In this document: positions 60,196 through 64,000 of the stretch, piece after piece
Layout: each line of letters begins with the position of its first letter
Position numbering within the stretch: position 1 is the first letter of the stretch
Assembly (NCBI RefSeq): GCF_022678645.1
Contig: NZ_JALBWV010000036.1
Span: 1-64,000 of the forward strand
Reading direction: 5' to 3'
Source of the DNA: Saccharopolyspora soli
GTDB taxonomy: Bacteria; Actinomycetota; Actinomycetes; Mycobacteriales; Pseudonocardiaceae
Length of the DNA stretch: 64,000 bases
Translations under genes and position numbers: made by a program
Notes under the pieces: model-generated
Told to the model about the DNA's origin: nothing
The model's input: only the letters and a program-made list of their open reading frames with translations
Database searches by the model: none

Positions 60196-61608
60196 TCAGC
60201 CGTCGCGGCCGAGTTCGACGTGTTCGAGCACCCCGATCGCATCGGGAACCAGGACGGCCGCCGAGTAGTAGGCGCTGACCAGGTACGAGATGACCGCCTG
60301 CTCGTTGACTCCCATGAACCGCACCGAAAGGCCGGGCCGGTACTCGTCCGGAATGCCGGTCTGGTGCAGGCCGATGACGCCCTGGCTCTGCTCGCCGGTG
60401 CGCATCAGCAGGATGGAACTGGTGCGGGTCTTGCTGACGTGCAGCTTGTTGCACGGCAAGACCGGCACGCCGCGCCAGGCCGGTACCTGGTGGCCGTGCA
60501 GGTCGATGCTCTGCGGGTAGATGCCGCGACGGCTGCACTCCTGTCCGAATGCCGCGATGGTGCGCGGATGGGCCAGGAAGAACCCCGGGTCCTTCCACAC
60601 CAGCGTCAGCAACTCGTCGAGGTCGTCGGGGGTGGGTGGGCCGGTGCGGGTGTGGATGCGCTGCCGCAGGTCGGCGTTGTGCAGCAGGCCGAATTCGCGG
60701 TTGTTGACCAGTTCTTCTTCCTGGCGTTCGCGCAGTGCCTCGATGGTCAGCCGCAACTGCTGCTCGGTCTGGTTCATCGGTTGGTTGTAGAGGTCGGCGA
60801 CGCGACTGTGCACGCGGAGGATCGTTTGCGCGACGCTTAGTTCGTACTCGCGCGGTGCGAGCTCGTAGTCCACATAGGTCCCGGTGAGCGAGGGCTCGCC
60901 CTCGTGCCCGGAGGCGATCTCGATGTCCGCCTCACCGTGCGGGTTGTGCGGGCGTTTCGGCGCCGACAGCGTCTGTCGCAGGTGTTCGCGAAGCGACTCG
61001 GACTGGCCGTTCATCTCCTGGAAGGTCTGCTGCCGCAGGGTGAGCACGGTGCACTGCGTGACCGCTTTGAACGTCGCGTCCCAGGTGGCGGATTCGCCGC
61101 CGAGCAGCTGTGCGCCGAAGTAGTCGCCGTCGGCGAGCACGCCGAGCACCGTGTCGTCGCCGTACTCGCCGGTGCCGATCTTGTTGACCTTGCCGTGCGC
61201 GATCAGGATCACCTGGTCCGCGGGCTGCCCGGCGGTCGCGATGACCTGGCCCGGCGCGAACTCCTGCTGCACGAAGCGCTCCGCCAGCGCGTTCAGCGCC
61301 GCGTCGTCGTCGAATCCGCGCAGCAGCGGGAGTTCGCGCAGTTCCTGCGGGATGATCCGCACGTCGGCGCCGGTGTTGCTGAAGGTGAGTCGGCCGTCGC
61401 CGAGGGTGTAGCTCAGCCGTCGGTTGACCCGGTACACGCCGCCGGTGGCCTGCACCCACGGCAGCATGCGCAGCAGCCAGCGCGACGTGATGCCCTGCAT
61501 CTGCGGGGCGGATTTGGTCGTGGTGGCCAGGTTCCGCGCCGCCGTCGTGCTCAGGCTCAGTTGCGGTACCTCGGCCTCGCCGGTGTTGAGCGGTTCGGTC
61601 GCAGTCAC
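60196..61608 (-). CDS. Family 2B encapsulin shell protein 2 (with CNB-like domain)
   Basis: 470 residues if started at GTG 61608 ([10 protein letters not shown]), which aligns with shell 1 and has GGTGG 7 bases upstream; ATG at 61626 would add six residues. Domain order equals shell 1: arm ([20 protein letters not shown]), capsid core ([20 protein letters not shown]), CNB-like insert (~96-213: [68 protein letters not shown]) and C-terminal capsid half. Loop 335-342 is TLVWKDPG, the family-like version. The two shells look highly similar in the C-terminal half and less so in the CNB part. First gene of the locus; its promoter should lie in 61627-62200. Confidence 0.9.
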   Translation of the reverse strand: MTATEPLNTGEAEVPQLSLSTTAARNLATTTKSAPQMQGITSRWLLRMLPWVQATGGVYRVNRRLSYTLGDGRLTFSNTGADVRIIPQELRELPLLRGFDDDAALNALAERFVQQEFAPGQVIATAGQPADQVILIAHGKVNKIGTGEYGDDTVLGVLADGDYFGAQLLGGESATWDATFKAVTQCTVLTLRQQTFQEMNGQSESLREHLRQTLSAPKRPHNPHGEADIEIASGHEGEPSLTGTYVDYELAPREYELSVAQTILRVHSRVADLYNQPMNQTEQQLRLTIEALRERQEEELVNNREFGLLHNADLRQRIHTRTGPPTPDDLDELLTLVWKDPGFFLAHPRTIAAFGQECSRRGIYPQSIDLHGHQVPAWRGVPVLPCNKLHVSKTRTSSILLMRTGEQSQGVIGLHQTGIPDEYRPGLSVRFMGVNEQAVISYLVSAYYSAAVLVPDAIGVLEHVELGRDG

Positions 61609-61626
61609 GCCAATACCACCAATCAT

Positions 61627-62200
61627 CTTGGTTCGCGGAGAGCGGCAGAAAAATCCGAATCGTGATTGCCCAGAATTGGGAATGTCGGAATGGGAATACT
61701 CGAAGCGCCGGATTTGCGACGCTGTTTTGTGCTGTCGACGGCGACGTTAGCATCGCCGATCTCGGTCGTACAGTCACCCGAAAGTGCCGCCTGTGCGGCC
61801 GAGTTCGGTGCTGCGCACGTCGTGTAGATCACCTGAAATGCGGCTTGCGCAAAACGCTGCGTAATCACCACCGGCGCTCGAATCCGATATTCGACCGACC
61901 CCGGTCCCACTCGTGCCGGGCAAATGCCGATTGTTTGGAATATTCCCCGAGTTGATTGGTCCGGCCGGGCGATGATGTTCGCGGTCTCGGATTCCGCAAA
62001 TCGGGTTATCCGTGTTTCGGCGATCGACGGGTACTGTTCGGGACGCAGTTGAGTTCGGGTTCTTCCCGGTGGTTCTTCGGGAACTCTGAAATCGCGTCGA
62101 CCGGGCGGGAACCACGCCCACGGCTTGAGTTCGGGAGGCGGGGGAGCGTGTTCGAACGCGGCGCCCAGTTGGTGTGCGGTACTCGGAGGTCGATGTCGTC
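61627..62200. other. 574-base divergent region upstream of the encapsulin locus
   Basis: No convincing gene on either strand, and base composition is less GC-rich than the neighbours (TTTGTGCTGT, TTGGAATATT, GATGATGTTC patches). It must hold the promoter of shell 2 and that of the HTH-DUF4239 operon. GAATTGGGAATGTCGGAATG near 61675 is a short repeat-like tract (GGGAAT/GGAAT). I see no clear palindrome that would be a regulator site. Confidence 0.5.
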
Positions 62201-62461
62201 GTGAAGTGGAATCTGCGGCTGGTCGCGGCCCAACGCGGCATCTGGAAGGCCACCGAAATGCAACGTCGGCTCGCCGAGCGGGGACTGGTGATCTCCGCCG
62301 GGAAGATGTCCGGGCTGTGGTCGAAAACCCCGGCCAGCCTGAAGCTCGACGACCTGGACGTGATCTGCGCGGTGCTCGGTTGCGAAGTCGGGGAACTGCT
62401 GGCGGCCGAGGCGCCCCGGATCGGGGTGCGTGGTGAATCCGCGGCCGGAGGCGCGGAATGA
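62201..62461 (+). CDS. Small XRE-type HTH protein
   Basis: 86 residues from GTG at 62201 (VKWNLRLVAAQRGIWKATEM); GGAGG lies 11 bases upstream, and a GTG at 62174 is an alternative. The pattern MQRRLAERGLVISAGKMSGLWSKTPASLKLDDLDVICAVLGCEVGELL is the short Cro/C1 HTH seen in actinobacterial and mobile-element regulators. It is coupled by ATGA overlap to the DUF4239 gene. Often such genes sit next to site-specific recombinases, but none is present here. Confidence 0.82.
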   Translation: MKWNLRLVAAQRGIWKATEMQRRLAERGLVISAGKMSGLWSKTPASLKLDDLDVICAVLGCEVGELLAAEAPRIGVRGESAAGGAE

Positions 62462-63225
62462 GCATCTACCTCAACGGGTTGATCTGGGTGTTGAGCGCGT
62501 CGGTGGTGGCTGCGCTGATCGGCTACCTGGTGCGCCGCCTTGGGCAAGACGAGGGACGGCCGAGCAACAACGACGCGGCCGGTCAGGTGTTCACCATCGT
62601 GAGTGGTCTGCAGGCCGTGGTGCTCGCCTTCGTCCTGGTGACGCTGTTCGACACCGTCAGCGACGCGCGGGAGGGCGTCTACCGGGAGGCGCAGAGCCTG
62701 GTTTCGGTTGCCTGGGCGGTGGATTCGCTGTCCGCCTCGGCCGGTGCGGACGTGCGCGAAGTCAGCGCGCGATACCTGCACACAGTCATCGACCAGGAGT
62801 GGCCGATCATGCGGCGGGGCGAGAAGGTGACCGGACCGGGTTGGGCGCAGCTGGACCAGGTGCGTGCCGCGGCGCTGAGGGCGCCGGCTGAGGGCGAGTT
62901 CCTGGAGGACCGCAAGACCGAGGCGGCGACCCAGCTCGGCCAGGTTTACCAGGAGCGGCACGAGCGGCTCAACAGGGCCTTCGACCGCGATGTGGTGGCC
63001 GTGGTGTGGTTCGTGCTGATCGTGGGCAGCGTGGCGTGCGTCCTGCTGCCGAACCTCTTCGGCGGCACCAGGTTGTTCCCGCACATCGTGCTGGTGTCCA
63101 CATTGGCCGCGGCGCTGGCGATGCTGTTGTTCGCGATCTTCCAGCTGCAGAACCCGTTCAGCGGTGGCTCGCGGATCAGTCCGGAAGCGTTCGACTGGGC
63201 ACTTGAGCGGCTGGGGCGGAGTTGA
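62458..63225 (+). CDS. DUF4239 (bestrophin-like) membrane protein
   Basis: 255 residues. Two hydrophobic segments at the front (LIWVLSASVVAALIGYLV; FTIVSGLQAVVLAFVLVTLF) and two near the end (VVAVVWFVLIVGSVACVLLPNLF; HIVLVSTLAAALAMLLFAIFQLQNPF), with a helical charged middle (EAQSLVSVAWAVDSL... RYLHTVIDQEWPIMRRGE). This is the DUF4239 pattern, distantly related to bestrophin-type channels. Function unknown. Overlaps the HTH gene by 4 bases and the next gene by 1 base. Confidence 0.85.
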   Translation: MSIYLNGLIWVLSASVVAALIGYLVRRLGQDEGRPSNNDAAGQVFTIVSGLQAVVLAFVLVTLFDTVSDAREGVYREAQSLVSVAWAVDSLSASAGADVREVSARYLHTVIDQEWPIMRRGEKVTGPGWAQLDQVRAAALRAPAEGEFLEDRKTEAATQLGQVYQERHERLNRAFDRDVVAVVWFVLIVGSVACVLLPNLFGGTRLFPHIVLVSTLAAALAMLLFAIFQLQNPFSGGSRISPEAFDWALERLGRS

Positions 63226-64000
63226 TGTGGTGGCGGGTCGCGACGACGTCGGCCGCCCTGGTGCTGGTCGCGTCGGCGACCTGGGTGGTGTTGGCCGAAG
63301 CGGCCCCGGCGTGCACGATGCTCCAGGCCCGCAACACCGCAACGACTTCCGCGCTGCACCGGGTGGAGTTGCCCGCTGCGGAGAGCACTGCGCTGGGCGA
63401 GTTGGACTACCGGTTGAACGCGCTCGGGTATGCCGATTCGCAGGGGGTGGTGTACGGCATCGCCGAGCCCGGCCGTGTGGTGACCTTGAGCCCTACCGGT
63501 CAGGTGCGGGACCTGGGACCGGTGCGGGCTGCCCACTCTGATGCCCGGCGGCACCGGTTCGCCGCGCCAACGGCCGGTGCCGTTGCAGGAAACCGTTGGT
63601 ACGTCCAGGAGAACGGCCATCTCGACGTAGTCGACATCGATCCGGCCAGTCGCACCTACCTCAGCGTCGTGTCGACGACGGAGCTGCGACCGTGGCACTG
63701 GCGGTTCTCGCTCGACGACTTCGACGTGGACCGGGTGGATGGCGAGTTGTACGGCGTCCTGACCTATTCGGACGCTGCGGCGGTAGTGCGGATCGACCGG
63801 GACAGCGGGCGGGTCGAGAAGCTGGTAGTCGTGCCGGGGCTGCCACCGAGCGACTACGGATCGGTGGTGATCGGCCCGGACCGGGCGCTGTACGTGACCG
63901 CCAACGAGGTCGGCGGGCTGTATCGGGTGGGTCGTGATGGCTCGGTGGCCAAGTTGGCGGTCTTCCCGCCGATGTCGAGCTCGGACGCCGCCGGTTGTCT
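63225..64000 (+). CDS. Secreted DUF6923-like protein, cut by the window end
   Basis: At least 258 codons are read to the edge without a stop. Starts at the ATG of a TGATG overlap with DUF4239. An N-terminal signal-like segment (WWRVATTSAALVLVASATWVVLAEAAPA) is followed by a beta-propeller-style repeat domain: LDYRLNALGYADSQGVVYGIAEPGRVVTLSPTGQVRDLGPV, WYVQENGHLDVVDIDPASRTYLSV, DDFDVDRVDGELYGVL. This matches DUF6923, a secreted protein family of unknown function in actinobacteria. Third gene of the HTH-DUF4239 operon. Confidence 0.75.
   Translation, partial: MWWRVATTSAALVLVASATWVVLAEAAPACTMLQARNTATTSALHRVELPAAESTALGELDYRLNALGYADSQGVVYGIAEPGRVVTLSPTGQVRDLGPVRAAHSDARRHRFAAPTAGAVAGNRWYVQENGHLDVVDIDPASRTYLSVVSTTELRPWHWRFSLDDFDVDRVDGELYGVLTYSDAAAVVRIDRDSGRVEKLVVVPGLPPSDYGSVVIGPDRALYVTANEVGGLYRVGRDGSVAKLAVFPPMSSSDAAGC

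Noticed and set aside
61774-63342. 522-codon minus-strand open frame overlapping HTH and DUF4239 genes
   Set aside because: No domain; it runs against coupled plus-strand genes that have family matches and ATGA overlaps.

Overview
The window is high-GC DNA with dense genes, GTG starts and strong GGAGG ribosome binding sites. Gene families (DUF397/DUF5753 pairs, DUF3040, DUF2795, double-length AsnC regulators, family 2B encapsulins) and a recurrent TCCACWGTGGA palindrome point to an actinomycete, probably Pseudonocardiaceae (Saccharopolyspora/Amycolatopsis-like). The genus is inference. It reads as chromosome: no phage, transposase, tRNA, rRNA or CRISPR array was seen. The first ~90 bases are runs of C and G and look like a damaged contig end.

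Layout. 0.1-1.8 kb: DUF5753 regulator with DUF397 partner and a divergent unknown gene. 1.8-6.1 kb: a WXG-type EndoU nuclease toxin followed by three paralogous putative immunity genes. 6.2-8.9 kb: tandem methyltransferases, a divergent TetR gene with a clear operator, and a truncated epimerase between two repeat hairpins. 9-13 kb: AbgT transporter, M20 amidohydrolase and AsnC regulator. 13-17.3 kb: a sugar-acid catabolic set (LtnD-like dehydrogenase, four-carbon acid sugar kinase, GntR regulator, amidohydrolase). 17.8-31.7 kb: mixed metabolism and transport (MBL hydrolase, DUF3040, DUF2795, MFS, transketolase, aminotransferase, nitroreductase, FMN reductase, methyltransferase, TetR/MFS efflux pair, acyl-CoA ligase). 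32-36.3 kb: LLM flavin enzyme, then racemase, NCS1 permease and GntR regulator (hydantoin/allantoin type). 36.5-43 kb: ABC exporter with a divergent regulator and palindromic operators, AsnC, XthA, CoA transferase. 43-49 kb: stand-alone LigD polymerase domain, three-subunit molybdenum hydroxylase of PaoABC type, SGNH hydrolase, SnoaL-like protein. 49.2-53.2 kb: complete larA-E-B-C operon for a nickel-pincer racemase. 53.3-57.2 kb: SDR/LacI pair with shared operators, a VOC protein, and a TPP riboswitch in front of a CytX-like permease.

The most unusual locus is 57.3-61.6 kb: a polyprenyl transferase and two different family 2B encapsulin shell genes, each with an internal cyclic-nucleotide-binding-like domain, on one strand. 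A ~200-bp intergenic repeat brackets the transferase and first shell gene in direct orientation; a third copy lies at 36.3 kb and remnants at 22.8 and 42.6 kb. The likely product is a terpenoid-precursor nanocompartment built from two shell proteins. The window ends with a coupled HTH-DUF4239-secreted protein operon cut by the window edge.

Two families of short intergenic hairpins recur (47 bp: four copies; ~45 bp: two good copies and two degenerate), mostly at gene ends, and probably act as terminators or REP-like elements.
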